This document shows, piece after piece, positions 1 through 8,379 of a stretch of 64,000 nucleotides of DNA. Location of the stretch: the NCBI RefSeq assembly GCF_009755605.1, contig NZ_WPNZ01000019.1, positions 124,001 to 188,000 of the forward strand. The letters run 5' to 3'. Under the pieces are notes generated by a model. That model did no database searches. It worked only from the letters and a program-made list of their open reading frames with translations, and was not told the origin of the DNA. The position numbers and the translations under genes are program-made. How positions within the stretch are numbered: the first letter of the stretch is position 1; every line of letters starts with the position of its first letter. This DNA is from Streptomyces typhae. Lineage in GTDB: Bacteria > Actinomycetota > Actinomycetes > Streptomycetales > Streptomycetaceae.

Positions 1-302
1 TCCGTGAGCCGCTGTGCGAGCAGGGTGTTCACGAGCGGCTCGGGCAGTGCGAAGTCGACGCCGCGACCGGTGCCGACACGCTCGGCCTCGGCGCCGAGCC
101 CGGGTATCACACCGTTGGTGAGCTGTGCCAGCACGTCCTCGGTGGCGCGCTGGCGGCCGGCGAACTCCGCCGCCTGCTCACGGAGGCGGTCGCCGGTGCG
201 GCGCTCGCGCCGGTACTGGCCCCAGAACCGCCAGGCCGTGCCGCCGGCGGCCAGGGCCAGAACTGAGGGGACCACCGACGTGGCCTGTATCAGGTCTGTC
301 AT
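1..302 (-). CDS. N-terminal part of a membrane-anchored protein, possibly a sensor/ATPase-type protein (runs off the window)
   Basis: Reading leftward from the ATG at 302 gives an uninterrupted frame to the window edge (about 100 residues) with no stop, so the 3' part lies outside. It begins with a hydrophobic stretch at about residues 8-19 (SVVPSVLALAAGG), then a basic, helical segment rich in Arg, Gln and Glu (about 25-50), then a stretch with Gly, Val and Leu. This resembles an N-terminal anchor followed by a cytoplasmic coiled segment, as in some Streptomyces sensor-like ATP-binding proteins. The family cannot be assigned from this fragment. Its coding character is better than that of the overlapping frames on the other strand. 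Confidence 0.5.
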   Translation of the reverse strand, partial: MTDLIQATSVVPSVLALAAGGTAWRFWGQYRRERRTGDRLREQAAEFAGRQRATEDVLAQLTNGVIPGLGAEAERVGTGRGVDFALPEPLVNTLLAQRLT

Positions 303-808
303 CTATGTCCTCTTACGGGTGTCGAGGGGGAGCGGGGCAGCCGGGTGCCACCGGCCCGTCCGGCGGCCGGTGGGCACACGAGGCCCGTCGAGCGGGAGGG
401 ACCGTCGAGAGGGGAGGGGCCTCGGCTACGAGGACCACGGCACGGGGTGACGTGCGGTCCCGGGGGCCGGCCCGAGGGGAGAAGCCGTCGGCGAGTGGAG
501 CCGGTGGGCGCATCGAGGCCCTCTGGGGGGCCCGAACTGTCTCACCGCGCTCCTCAGCACTTCCGGGCTTCCTCTCGATCGCAGTGAACTTCCGGCGAAT
601 CCGGCGGCATGCATTTTCAGCCAACACGCCATAAGAACAAGCCGGTTGGTCGCCGTCCGCAAACGATATCCTGTCCTACCTGCCAACTGTTTGGCCAGGT
701 GGCCGGTGAACTCCGTGAACAGCGCTTTAGCGTCTGAACGGGGTATAGGGCCCGTTCCTGGCCCCGCCGGGACGGCGGACTTTCCCGGTTACCCGCGCGA
801 GCCCGCGA
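303..808. other. Intergenic region upstream of the two-component system
   Basis: No convincing gene is seen in these about 500 bases; frames on both strands are arginine/proline-rich shadows. From roughly 590 to 720 the sequence is distinctly less GC-rich than its surroundings, as expected of a promoter region for the response regulator that follows and/or the leftward gene that starts at 302. I cannot name a specific promoter or operator. Confidence 0.4.
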
Positions 809-1513
809 ATGCACTGCGAAGATGAACAAATGCTTTCGAATCAGCCAGAAATTGATCGAGTGTGGCTGTTATTAGTCGAGGATGACCGAGAAACTGCGGA
901 CATGTTGGCTGATCTGTTCACGGGTGAGGGCTACCACGTCGAGGTGGCGCTCGACGGTCAGCGCGGACTGCATCTGGGCCTCGCCCGGCGGCACCAGGTG
1001 ATGGTGATCGACCGCAGACTCCCCGGCATCGACGGCCTGGAACTGGTGAAGCGGATGCGGCGGGTCGGGGTGCGGGCCCGCGTCCTGCTGCTCACCGCCC
1101 TCGGCGAGCTGGACGAGCGCGTCGCCGGGCTCGACTCCGGCGCCGACGACTACCTGGTCAAACCCTTCGAAGTGGACGAACTCCTCGCCAGAGTGCGGGC
1201 ACTGCACCGGCGCGAGCTGTCCGGGGCCGAACTCCTGCCTCTGGGCGCGGGGCAGCTCGACCTGAGCCTGCGTGAGGTGCGCCTCGCCGACGGGCGGCAG
1301 GTCGAACTGTCCCTGCGCGAATTCGACCTGCTCCACACGCTCGCCGGGGAACCGGGGCGGGTGCACGAGCGCGCGCGGCTGCGCAGCCGCGTGTTCCCCG
1401 ACACCTCCGCCGACTCCATCGTCGACACCTATGTCTACTACCTGCGGCGCAAACTGGGCCGCGAGGTCATCCGCACCGTGCGCGGGCGCGGCTACCAGGC
1501 GGGGTCGCTGTGA
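809..1513 (+). CDS. OmpR/PhoB-family response regulator with two TTA codons
   Basis: A 234-residue two-domain response regulator. The receiver domain (about residues 18-135) shows the acidic pair in LLLVEDDRE, the phosphoacceptor Asp in MVIDRRLPGIDG, the Thr in LLLTALGE and the Lys in DYLVKPFE. The C-terminal winged-helix domain (about 140-232) ends in the usual RRKLG...RTVRGRGY motif. It overlaps the following histidine kinase by 4 nt (GTGA), so the two are translationally coupled partners. The first about 40 codons are AT-richer than the rest and contain two consecutive TTA codons (869-874), so translation should depend on the bldA tRNA. The start could be the ATG at 809 or the in-frame ATG at 830; neither has a strong ribosome-binding site. 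The stimulus and target genes are unknown. Confidence 0.93.
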   Translation: MHCEDEQMLSNQPEIDRVWLLLVEDDRETADMLADLFTGEGYHVEVALDGQRGLHLGLARRHQVMVIDRRLPGIDGLELVKRMRRVGVRARVLLLTALGELDERVAGLDSGADDYLVKPFEVDELLARVRALHRRELSGAELLPLGAGQLDLSLREVRLADGRQVELSLREFDLLHTLAGEPGRVHERARLRSRVFPDTSADSIVDTYVYYLRRKLGREVIRTVRGRGYQAGSL

Positions 1514-2928
1514 GAGCGCCCGTGCGGCTCCCCGTGGGACTCGCGGAGCGGCTCTCCGCGCGGCTCCCGGCGCGGCTTCCCGGACGGGTTCCGGTGCGGC
1601 TGCCCGCACGGTTCTCCGTGCGCCTCGCCGGGCGCGAGCGGATGCCCGACGCCGAGCGGCGCAGGCTCTCGCGCGCCCAGTGGATGATCACTCTGCGGAT
1701 CTCCCTGGTGATGTCCGTGATCACGCTCCTCGTCGGCGCCATCGTCTACGGCGTCGTCCTCGTCGCCCAGCGCGCCGACGCGGAGCGCGAGACGCAGTGG
1801 GGCATCGACCACAACACCATCGACTCCCCGCCCGTCTGCGTGTTCATGAGCATCGAGAGCGGCGGCGTCCTCTCCCACACCCCGGGCATGCCCCCCGGCC
1901 TTCCCCTGCGCTCCAGCATGGCCGCGGTCCGCGACGGCGCCCCGCCGAAGCTCGAACGCGTGGTGCTGCACGGCCGGCACTACACGGTGCGGACCGCGTG
2001 GCGCGGCTCGTCGGTGGTGCAGGCCGCGTACGGCGAGCGGTTCCAGCGCGCCGACCGCAGGCATCTGCTCATCGCCTTCGGGGCGGCGGAGTCGATCGGT
2101 CTCCTGCTCGTCGCCGTCGCCAGCGGCAAGCTCGCGCGGCGGGCGATGACCCCGCTGTCGGAGGCCCTGGACCGGCAGCGGCGGTTCGTCGCGGACGCCA
2201 GCCACGAACTGCGCACGCCGCTGACCCAACTCCACACCCGTGCCCAGCTCCTCGCCCGGCGCTCCGGCACCTCCGACCCCGAGGACCTGGCCGCCGACCT
2301 GGAGCGCCTGGTGACCGGGACGCGGCAGCTCGGCGACGTCATCGAGGACCTCCTCCTCTCGGCGCGGCTGCGCCAGTCGCCGGGCGCCCGCGACCCGGTC
2401 GACCTGGCGGTGCTCGCCGAGGAGGCGGTGGCCGCCGAGGACGCCAGGGCCCAGGTGCGGGGGGTGACCGTACGGCTGCGGCGCGGGCCGGGGCCCCATG
2501 TGGTGCCGGGCACCGCGTCGGCGCTGCGCCGGGTGATCGCCTGCCTCCTCGACAACGCCCTCGGGCACACCCCGGCCGGCGGCGAGATCACGGTGGCCGT
2601 GGACACCCCGGCCCCCGGCACCGTGTCGCTGTCCGTGCGCGACACCGGCGTGGGCTTCGACCGCGACGAGGCGGACCGTGTCTTCGAACGGTTCGCCCGC
2701 GGGAACACCGGCCAGGGCAGGCGCTTCGGCCTCGGCCTCGCACTGGCCCGCGAGGTCGTCGAGGCCCACCGTGGCCGCATCACCGCCGACGGGGAGCCGG
2801 GACGCGGCGCGGTGTTCACGGTGGACCTCCCGGCGGCACGGGCGGGCACGGACACCGTGCCCCGGCAGCGCACGGGCCCGGCGGGCGTGGCAGCGGGGGA
2901 ACGGCGGCCGGGGGCGTTGCCGCGGTGA
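1510..2928 (+). CDS. Sensor histidine kinase, partner of the upstream response regulator
   Basis: A 472-residue class I kinase. After an unusual Arg/Leu/Pro-repeat leader (about residues 1-44) come a transmembrane helix (about 60-85), an extracytoplasmic loop of about 100 residues, a second helix (about 192-208), the H-box DASHELRTPL with the phosphorylatable His, an N-box (LLDNALGHTP), the G1 box DTGVGF and a G2-like region (RFGLGLALA). The GTG start overlaps the regulator stop by 4 nt. The repetitive leader is encoded by imperfect 15-18-nt repeats, so translation may really begin at the internal ATG at residue 45 (MPDAERRR). No clear HAMP domain is seen between the second helix and the H-box. 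The sensed signal cannot be told. The 3' end lies inside a roughly 32-bp tandem repeat. Confidence 0.93.
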   Translation: MRAPVRLPVGLAERLSARLPARLPGRVPVRLPARFSVRLAGRERMPDAERRRLSRAQWMITLRISLVMSVITLLVGAIVYGVVLVAQRADAERETQWGIDHNTIDSPPVCVFMSIESGGVLSHTPGMPPGLPLRSSMAAVRDGAPPKLERVVLHGRHYTVRTAWRGSSVVQAAYGERFQRADRRHLLIAFGAAESIGLLLVAVASGKLARRAMTPLSEALDRQRRFVADASHELRTPLTQLHTRAQLLARRSGTSDPEDLAADLERLVTGTRQLGDVIEDLLLSARLRQSPGARDPVDLAVLAEEAVAAEDARAQVRGVTVRLRRGPGPHVVPGTASALRRVIACLLDNALGHTPAGGEITVAVDTPAPGTVSLSVRDTGVGFDRDEADRVFERFARGNTGQGRRFGLGLALAREVVEAHRGRITADGEPGRGAVFTVDLPAARAGTDTVPRQRTGPAGVAAGERRPGALPR

Positions 2929-3025
2929 AAGGGAGGTGGGCGGGGATGCTGCCGTGGTGGGCGGGAGGTGGGCAGGGGCGCTGCCGCGGGGAGCGGGAGG
3001 AGGGCAGGGGCAGTGTCGGTGCGGG
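2911..3025. repeat. Imperfect ~32-bp tandem repeat spanning the kinase stop codon
   Basis: Units begin at about 2911, 2942, 2975 and 3007 (spacings 31, 33 and 32). Each starts GGGGC/A..TGCCG and ends in a GGGAGG(T/A)GGGC-like block; the fourth is partial. The first unit contains the TGA of the histidine kinase gene (2926-2928). The array fills much of the gap between this gene and the convergent LysR gene. No clean terminator hairpin is evident in it. Confidence 0.75.
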
Positions 3026-3097
3026 TGCTTCAGGGGAGATCCGGGAGAGCCCCCAGGTGCCCCCGCACCGAACGACGGGCAGGTGCGTCGCCCCGCC

Positions 3098-3136
3098 CGG
3101 CCTCACACCGCCAGCACCGGCCTCACACCGCCAGCA
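3098..3136. repeat. 20-bp direct duplication covering the end of the LysR gene
   Basis: The 19-base segment CGGCCTCACACCGCCAGCA occurs at 3098-3116 and again at 3118-3136 (period 20). The second copy carries the stop codon (3123-3125) and last codons of the leftward LysR gene; the first lies just downstream of the stop. It is one of several stop-proximal duplications in the window. Confidence 0.85.
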
Positions 3137-4028
3137 GACGCGGCCCCAGCAACTCCGGGTCCAGGGACTCCGCGAGCCCCGCCAGCGGCGACTCGGTCTT
3201 CCAGACCAGCCAGGTGCGGCGCCAGAGCGGCCCCTGGCGCACCCGGATGAGCGTGACGCCGGGCAGCCGGGCGTCCGGCGGGGCGAAGGCGCCCACCGCA
3301 CCGCCCGCGCCCACGATGGCCGCCGCCGTGGTCCGGTCGGCGCCGAAGTACCGGAAGCGGGGGGTGAACCCGGCCCGCTCGCAGGCGACCCTGAGGCTCA
3401 GGCCGAGCCCGTCGGAGCGCTCGCCGGGCGCCACCCACGTCTCACCGGCGAGTTCGTCGAGGGCGACCGTCCGCCGCCGGGCCAGGCGGTGCCCGGCGGG
3501 GAGACCGATCAGGACCGGCTCCGTGCCGAGGTCGCGCGCCGCGAACTCGCGCAGGCGCGGCGGCGCGACGTCGGGGAACTCGTGCACGAGGGCGAGCGCG
3601 ACCTTCCCTGCGCGCAGCAGGTCCAGTACGTCCCGGGAGGAGGGCTCCAGATAGGTGAGCTGCTCGTGGTCCGGCAGCCGGTCCCGTACGACCGCGGCGA
3701 CCGCGGGCACCCAGGGGCTGTCCACCCCGCCGAGAGCGATCGCCCCGGGCGGCTCGGCGGTACGGGCCAGGGCCCTGGCCGTGGTCAGCAGATCGCCGAA
3801 GCCGTCGAGGAGTTCGCCCGCCCTGCCGAGGACGTGCAGGCCCAGTTCCGTGGGGACGACGCCGTCCGGACGCCGCCGGAACAGCGGCCCGCCGAACTCC
3901 CGCTCGATGCGCCGCAACTGGGCGGTCAGACCGGATTGGGCGATCTTCAGGGTGGCGGCGGCGCGGCTGATGCTCCCCGACTCAGCGACGACGAGCACGA
4001 CCCGCAGGTGGCGCAGTCCCATGTCCAT
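3123..4028 (-). CDS. LysR-family transcriptional regulator
   Basis: A 301-residue LysR regulator. The N-terminal winged helix-turn-helix (residues about 1-62) has the typical FVVVAESGSISRAAATLKIAQ-like pattern here reading VVLVVAESGSISRAA, followed by the LTAQLRRIEREFG recognition helix and FRR. An LysR-substrate effector-binding domain follows (about 90-295). The start used is the ATG at 4028; another in-frame ATG lies two codons downstream. It is the last gene of a leftward operon (flavodoxin, MFS exporter, LysR) and its start lies 47 nt inside the 3' end of the MFS gene. Being co-transcribed with the exporter and next to the divergent biosynthetic genes, it is a good candidate regulator of biosynthetic locus 1. 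The ligand is unknown. Confidence 0.92.
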   Translation of the reverse strand: MDMGLRHLRVVLVVAESGSISRAAATLKIAQSGLTAQLRRIEREFGGPLFRRRPDGVVPTELGLHVLGRAGELLDGFGDLLTTARALARTAEPPGAIALGGVDSPWVPAVAAVVRDRLPDHEQLTYLEPSSRDVLDLLRAGKVALALVHEFPDVAPPRLREFAARDLGTEPVLIGLPAGHRLARRRTVALDELAGETWVAPGERSDGLGLSLRVACERAGFTPRFRYFGADRTTAAAIVGAGGAVGAFAPPDARLPGVTLIRVRQGPLWRRTWLVWKTESPLAGLAESLDPELLGPRLLAV

Positions 4029-5595
4029 GGTGTGCCTCGTACCTCGATTCCCGCGGCCGGAGGTGGGCGACGACGAGCACGGCGCCGCCGAGAGTGAGCA
4101 GCGCCGTCCAGAAGGCGGTGACGTGCATGGCGTGCAGATAGGCGCGGTCCGCGGCGGCCAGGAGGTCCGCACCGCCCGGCGTCCCGGCCAGGGACCGGGC
4201 GGCCTCGGCGGAGTCCAGGGCGCGCTCCCGGGCCGTACCCGGCAGCCCGTCGAGGGCGGGCCGTACCGCACGGCGGTAGGAGGCGGCGAGCACCGAGCCG
4301 AGCACCGCGACCCCGAGCGCGCTGCCGACCGGCCGGGCCGCCGCGGCCACGGCCGCCCCGGCGCCGGTCTGGTGGGGCGGGATCGCGGCCATCATCTCCG
4401 TGGTCATCGGCGCGACCACGAGACCGACCCCGGCACCCTGCGCGAAGAGGAGCAGCACCAGCCACACCGGCGGGCTGTCCCCGTCGAGGAACACATAGCC
4501 GCCGAAGGTGAGGCCCGCGAGGACCGTCCCGGCGGCGGTGACCCAGCGCACCGTCAGGGTCCGGGTGAGCGCGGGGGACACCTGGTTGCCGAGCACGATG
4601 CCGCCCGCGGCGGACATCATCACCGCCCCCGCCCCCTGCGCCGAGAGGCCGCGCACGCCCTGGAGGTAGAAGGCGCAGTAGAAGAGCTGGCCCGCGAGGC
4701 CGAAGAAGAGGAGCAGCAGCACCAGGCCGCCGCACGCGAACCGGGGCTCGGCGAAGAGGCGTACGTCCAGGCCTGGTTCGGCCCGTGCGCGCTCCACCAC
4801 CGTGAAGAGCGCGAGGAGGACGAGCCCGGCCGCCAGCGCCACCAGCGTGCCCGGGTCCGACCAGCCCGCCCGGCCACCGCCCCGCACGGCGCCGTACACC
4901 AGCAGCCCGAGCCCGGCCACGGACAGCGCGAGGCCCGGCAGGTCGAGTCCCCTGCGCTCGACCTGCCGGGTCCTCGGCACCAGGAGCCCCGCCCCGGCCA
5001 GGCACACCGCCACCACCGGCAGGTTGAGCAGGAACACCGAGCCCCACCAGAAGTGTTCGAGGAGCGCGCCGCCCACCAGCGGCCCGAGCGCGACGGCCAC
5101 CGCCCCGGAGGAGGCCCACACCGCGAGAGCCCTGGGCCGTGCCGAGGCCGTGGTGTGCCGGGTGACGAGCGCCAGCGTCGCCGGGGTGATCAGCGCCCCG
5201 CCGGCGCCCATGCACCCCCGCGCGGCGATCAGCGCGGCCGCGTTCGGCGAGAAGGCCGCCGCGAGCGCGGCGGCGCCGAGCACCAGCAGCCCGGCGACCA
5301 GCACCCTGCGGGCTCCGAACCGGTCGGCGAGCGCGCCGCCGGGGAAGCCGCACGCGGCGAAGACCAGTGAGTACGAGGCGACCGCCCACGCCAGCTCCGC
5401 GGGGCTCGCGCCGAGCCCGGCCCCCGGCTCCGCGAGGGTTTCGAGGGCGATGTTGAGGATCGTGTGGTCGAGCAGGACCAGCGTCTGCGCGAGCACCGCC
5501 ACGGACACGGTCCACCACTGCCGGGGCGCACCGGTGCGATCCCGGCCGCTGTCGGCGGCGGAGCCCGGGGGAACCGGCGGCGACGGCGCGGTCAC
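3982..5595 (-). CDS. MFS drug/metabolite exporter (DHA2-like, 14 TM)
   Basis: A 537-residue major facilitator transporter. TM1 contains LDHTILNIALETL, the DHA2-type LD-x-TI-x-N pattern. Motif A reads GGALADRFGARR after TM2, and about 14 hydrophobic segments follow. It ends in a basic tail. The GTG start at 5595 overlaps the stop of the preceding flavodoxin gene by 4 nt (GTGA), and the 3' end overlaps the LysR gene, so all three form one operon. The likely role is proton-driven export of the product of the divergent biosynthetic operon or self-resistance. The substrate is inferred from context only. Confidence 0.93.
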   Translation of the reverse strand: MTAPSPPVPPGSAADSGRDRTGAPRQWWTVSVAVLAQTLVLLDHTILNIALETLAEPGAGLGASPAELAWAVASYSLVFAACGFPGGALADRFGARRVLVAGLLVLGAAALAAAFSPNAAALIAARGCMGAGGALITPATLALVTRHTTASARPRALAVWASSGAVAVALGPLVGGALLEHFWWGSVFLLNLPVVAVCLAGAGLLVPRTRQVERRGLDLPGLALSVAGLGLLVYGAVRGGGRAGWSDPGTLVALAAGLVLLALFTVVERARAEPGLDVRLFAEPRFACGGLVLLLLFFGLAGQLFYCAFYLQGVRGLSAQGAGAVMMSAAGGIVLGNQVSPALTRTLTVRWVTAAGTVLAGLTFGGYVFLDGDSPPVWLVLLLFAQGAGVGLVVAPMTTEMMAAIPPHQTGAGAAVAAAARPVGSALGVAVLGSVLAASYRRAVRPALDGLPGTARERALDSAEAARSLAGTPGGADLLAAADRAYLHAMHVTAFWTALLTLGGAVLVVAHLRPRESRYEAHHGHGTAPPAGRARRR

Positions 5596-6197
5596 TGCCG
5601 CAGGGCCCGCCCGCCCGCGACGCTGACATGGGCGCGTTCGGCGACCCGGCGCCCGAGGTGCTCCGCGGTGGCGAGATCCGCTTTGTGCACCGTTCCCGAC
5701 CGGTCGTCCACATTCGACTGCGCCCCGGCGCCCAAGGAGAAACCGAGGCGATTCAGGTCCCATTCGCTGCCGTTCGCGGAATTCCATCCCGGCGGCAGAC
5801 CGAGATTCACCCACAGCATGCCGTGCTGCGCGGCGAGGGTGGCGAAGTAGCCCAGGGTGCCGGACTTGTCGCCCGCCATGGAGCCGGAGTTGGTGAAGCC
5901 GGCCGCCAGCTTGTCCTGCCACGCGCGGAGGAACCAGCGCCTGCTGCTGGCCTCGGCGAAGGTGTGGAAGGCCGCCGAAGCCGTGCCCATGTAGGTCGGG
6001 GCGCCGAAGACGATCGCGTCGGCGGCGTCGAGCGTCTGCCACCCCGGAGTGTCGATCCCGTCCACCGGGACGTCGCTGACCTCGGTGTCCGGCACCCCTT
6101 CCGCCCCGGCCCTGACGGCCTCGGCGAGGGCGGCGGTGTGGCCGCGCCCGCCGTGGAAGGCGAGGGCGATACGTACCCGGTCGGTCGCGGATGTCAC
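5592..6197 (-). CDS. Flavodoxin-like / NAD(P)H-dependent FMN reductase-family protein
   Basis: A 201-residue flavodoxin-fold protein of the WrbA/flavodoxin-like type. The phosphate-binding loop near the N-terminus reads FHGGRGHTAALAEAV (canonical S/T replaced by GGRGHT), and the second FMN-contact segment reads VFGAPTYMGTASAAF. A third motif, FTNSGSMAGDKSGTL, is characteristic of this subfamily. It is the first gene of the leftward operon and is translationally coupled to the MFS exporter. Its place suggests redox handling of an aminophenol or quinone intermediate or product of biosynthetic locus 1; this is inference. The ATG at 6197 is preceded by an AGGAGG-type site. Confidence 0.87.
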   Translation of the reverse strand: MTSATDRVRIALAFHGGRGHTAALAEAVRAGAEGVPDTEVSDVPVDGIDTPGWQTLDAADAIVFGAPTYMGTASAAFHTFAEASSRRWFLRAWQDKLAAGFTNSGSMAGDKSGTLGYFATLAAQHGMLWVNLGLPPGWNSANGSEWDLNRLGFSLGAGAQSNVDDRSGTVHKADLATAEHLGRRVAERAHVSVAGGRALRQ

Positions 6198-6496
6198 GTC
6201 GGCCTCCTGAGGGGCGCCGCGCGGGGCAGCCGCGCGGAACGGAGCGGTCCGGCACAGCCTGGCAGAGAATTCTCAGACGGTTCTCAGAGCCGCATAACCG
6301 CGGAGTTATGGAATACCGATATCCGTTCGCCACTTCCGGACTGTGTCATTCTCGGTGTCATTCTTGATCCCGCTCGATCCGTCTCGATCCGTCCGGACCC
6401 GGCCCGATCCGGCTCAATCCGGATTGTTCCGGCTCGATCCTTCGGTACCGAACGTGATCCGTCCGTTGTGGCGTTTTGGGGAGGTGTATCCGGTAC
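6198..6496. promoter_or_regulatory. Divergent promoter region with a decamer array
   Basis: About 300 bases separate the leftward flavodoxin operon from the rightward biosynthetic operon. From 6361 to 6440 the sequence falls into eight consecutive 10-base units, most ending in GATCC or a close variant (TTCTTGATCC, CGCTCGATCC, GTCTCGATCC, GGCCCGATCC, GGCTCAATCC, GGCTCGATCC). A further GATCC unit lies at 6451-6460. A period of 10 bp places each unit on the same DNA face. The array ends 57 bp before the first biosynthetic ATG, so it is a plausible operator cluster; the regulator is unknown. The part from 6250 to 6360 is AT-richer and probably holds promoter elements. Confidence 0.5.
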
Positions 6497-7342
6497 ATGG
6501 CCGACTCCGGCAAATCATTCCGCATGCGCAGGCTTTCAGCGGCGGGCGACGGAAGATACCTTTTCGTGCCGCTCGATCACAGTGTCTCGGACGGCCCCGT
6601 GGTGCCGCAGGCCCGCTGGGACGGTCTCATCCGGTCCCTGGTGGACGGCGGCGCCGACGCGATCGTCGTCCACAAGGGCCGGGCCCGCACCATCTCCGCC
6701 TCCATCCTGCGCCACTGCGGCCTCGTCATGCATCTGAGCGCCGGGACCGCGCACGCGGCCGACACCGACGCCAAGGTGCTCGTCGGGGACGTCGAGGAGG
6801 CCGTGCGCCTCGGCGCGGACGCGGTGAGCGTGCACGTCAACCTGGGCTCGGCCACCGAGCACCGGCAACTCGCCGACCTCGGCACCGTGGCCGCCTCCTG
6901 CGACGCGTGGAACATGCCGCTGCTCGCGATGATCTACCCGCGCGGCCCCCGCGTCACCGACCCGCACGACCCGGCGCTGCTCGCGCACGCCGTCAACGTC
7001 GCCGTGGACCTGGGCGCCGACCTCGTCAAGACCTCGGTGACGCTGCCGCTCGGGCGGATGTCCGAGGTGGTGGACAGCTGCCCCGTCCCCGTGCTCGCCG
7101 CGGGCGGACCGCTCGACGGCTCGGACCTGATCGGCTACGGGACCTCCCTGATGCGCTCCGGCTGCCGAGGGCTCGCGGTCGGCCGCCGGATCTTCTCCGC
7201 GCCGTCACCGGCCTCGCTGACGGCCCGGCTCGCCGCGGTCGTGCACGCCGTGGAGCCCCGCACGGCGGGAGCGAACGGCACGGCGGGAGCGAACGGAGCA
7301 ACCTCCCCTCACCCTTCGACGATTGCGACAGGTGCCGCATGA
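6497..7342 (+). CDS. griI: GriI-like class I aldolase (2-amino-4,5-dihydroxy-6-oxo-7-phosphooxyheptanoate synthase)
   Basis: A 281-residue DhnA/FbaB-type aldolase. Family marks are FVPLDHSVSDGP near residue 20, the HKG segment (IVVHKGRAR), SVHVNLGS, and ADLVKTSVT, whose Lys fits the Schiff-base lysine. A phosphate-binding AAGGPLDGS and GLAVGRRIF follow. In grixazone biosynthesis GriI condenses L-aspartate-4-semialdehyde with dihydroxyacetone phosphate to the C7 precursor of 3-amino-4-hydroxybenzoate. The GriH-like gene immediately downstream (4-nt ATGA overlap) supports that role over the archaeal-type shikimate ADH synthase. The ATG at 6497 is preceded by GGGGAGG. The C-terminus carries a short Gly-Ala-Asn repeat. 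The symbol is by homology; the gene has not been characterised here. Confidence 0.9.
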   Translation: MADSGKSFRMRRLSAAGDGRYLFVPLDHSVSDGPVVPQARWDGLIRSLVDGGADAIVVHKGRARTISASILRHCGLVMHLSAGTAHAADTDAKVLVGDVEEAVRLGADAVSVHVNLGSATEHRQLADLGTVAASCDAWNMPLLAMIYPRGPRVTDPHDPALLAHAVNVAVDLGADLVKTSVTLPLGRMSEVVDSCPVPVLAAGGPLDGSDLIGYGTSLMRSGCRGLAVGRRIFSAPSPASLTARLAAVVHAVEPRTAGANGTAGANGATSPHPSTIATGAA

Positions 7343-8379
7343 AGTTCGCCTGGATCGACCTCCGGACCGTGCCGAGCGAACGGCTCGAGTCCGTCCTGGA
7401 CGCCGCCCTGCACTCCCGGGTGCACGGCGTGCTCTGCGACGACGAGAAGCTCCTGAAGGATCTCCCGCCGACCGTCATGGGCGTGAACCCCACCGTGGTG
7501 ACCGACGAGGCCCAGCTGGGCGACCTCGGCCCCGAGGCCGTCGGCTGGGTCGACGTGCACGACGACCGGACGCTGCGGCTCGCCTGCGCCGCCGCCGTCG
7601 TGCTGCCCCACACCGTGGTCCGCTTCGCCGATCCGACCAAGATCCCCCTGGAGATCGTGCTGGCCGCCGCCGACCGCGCCGACGGCCGGCTGGTCACCGC
7701 CTGCGCCGACCTGGAGGAGGCGGGCATCGTCCTCGACGTCCTCGAACGCGGCTCGGACGGCGTCCTGCTGGCCCCCGCGAGCGCAGACGAGGTCTTCGCC
7801 CTGACCCGGCTGCTCAGGGCCGACTCGCCACCCCTCGAACTGACCACGCTGACCGTCGACCGGGTGGAGCACCACGGGCTCGGCGACCGGGTGTGCGTGG
7901 ACACCTGCTCGCACTTCGCCGAGGACGAGGGCATCCTGGTCGGCTCGTACTCCACCGGCTTCATCCTGTGCTGCAGCGAGACCCATCCGCTGCCGTACAT
8001 GCCGACGCGTCCTTTCCGGGTCAACGCCGGGGCCCTGCACTCCTACGTACTCGGCCCGGGGAACCGCACCAACTACCTCAGCGAACTCCGCTCGGGCAGT
8101 ACGACGCTCGCTGTCGACGCCGAGGGCCGCACCCGGCGCGTCCTCGTCGGGCGGGCCAAGCTGGAGTCCCGGCCCCTGCTGACCGTCACCGCCCACGCAG
8201 CCGACGGGACGGAGGTGAGCCTGACCGTGCAGGACGACTGGCACGTGCGGGTGCTCGGCCCCGGCGGCAAGGTCCTCAACGTCACCGAGCTGCGGCACGG
8301 CGACGAACTGCTCGGGTATCTGGCCACCGACCAGCGCCATGTGGGCCTGCCCATAGGCGAGTTCTGCAAGGAGAGCTGA
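7339..8379 (+). CDS. griH: GriH-like 3-amino-4-hydroxybenzoate synthase (3-dehydroquinate synthase II family)
   Basis: A 346-residue protein of the DHQS-II family. It starts MKFAWIDLRTV and holds the conserved C-terminal core GSYSTGFILCCSETHPLPYM, PFRVNAGALHSYV and the GKLESRPLL-like RAKLESRPLL segment with the Arg/Glu/His residues typical of the metal-dependent enzyme. In the grixazone pathway GriH cyclises and aromatises the GriI product to 3-amino-4-hydroxybenzoic acid (3,4-AHBA). It overlaps the GriI gene (ATGA) and the next ligase gene (TGATG). The pair is strong evidence that the locus makes its own aminohydroxybenzoate starter. Confidence 0.92.
   Translation: MKFAWIDLRTVPSERLESVLDAALHSRVHGVLCDDEKLLKDLPPTVMGVNPTVVTDEAQLGDLGPEAVGWVDVHDDRTLRLACAAAVVLPHTVVRFADPTKIPLEIVLAAADRADGRLVTACADLEEAGIVLDVLERGSDGVLLAPASADEVFALTRLLRADSPPLELTTLTVDRVEHHGLGDRVCVDTCSHFAEDEGILVGSYSTGFILCCSETHPLPYMPTRPFRVNAGALHSYVLGPGNRTNYLSELRSGSTTLAVDAEGRTRRVLVGRAKLESRPLLTVTAHAADGTEVSLTVQDDWHVRVLGPGGKVLNVTELRHGDELLGYLATDQRHVGLPIGEFCKES

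Noticed and set aside
1272..4097. Very long open frame (941 codons) on the plus strand across the regulator, kinase and LysR genes
   Set aside because: It is a GC-skew shadow: Arg/Pro/Ala/Gly-rich translation with no domain, overlapping genes with clear catalytic motifs in other frames.
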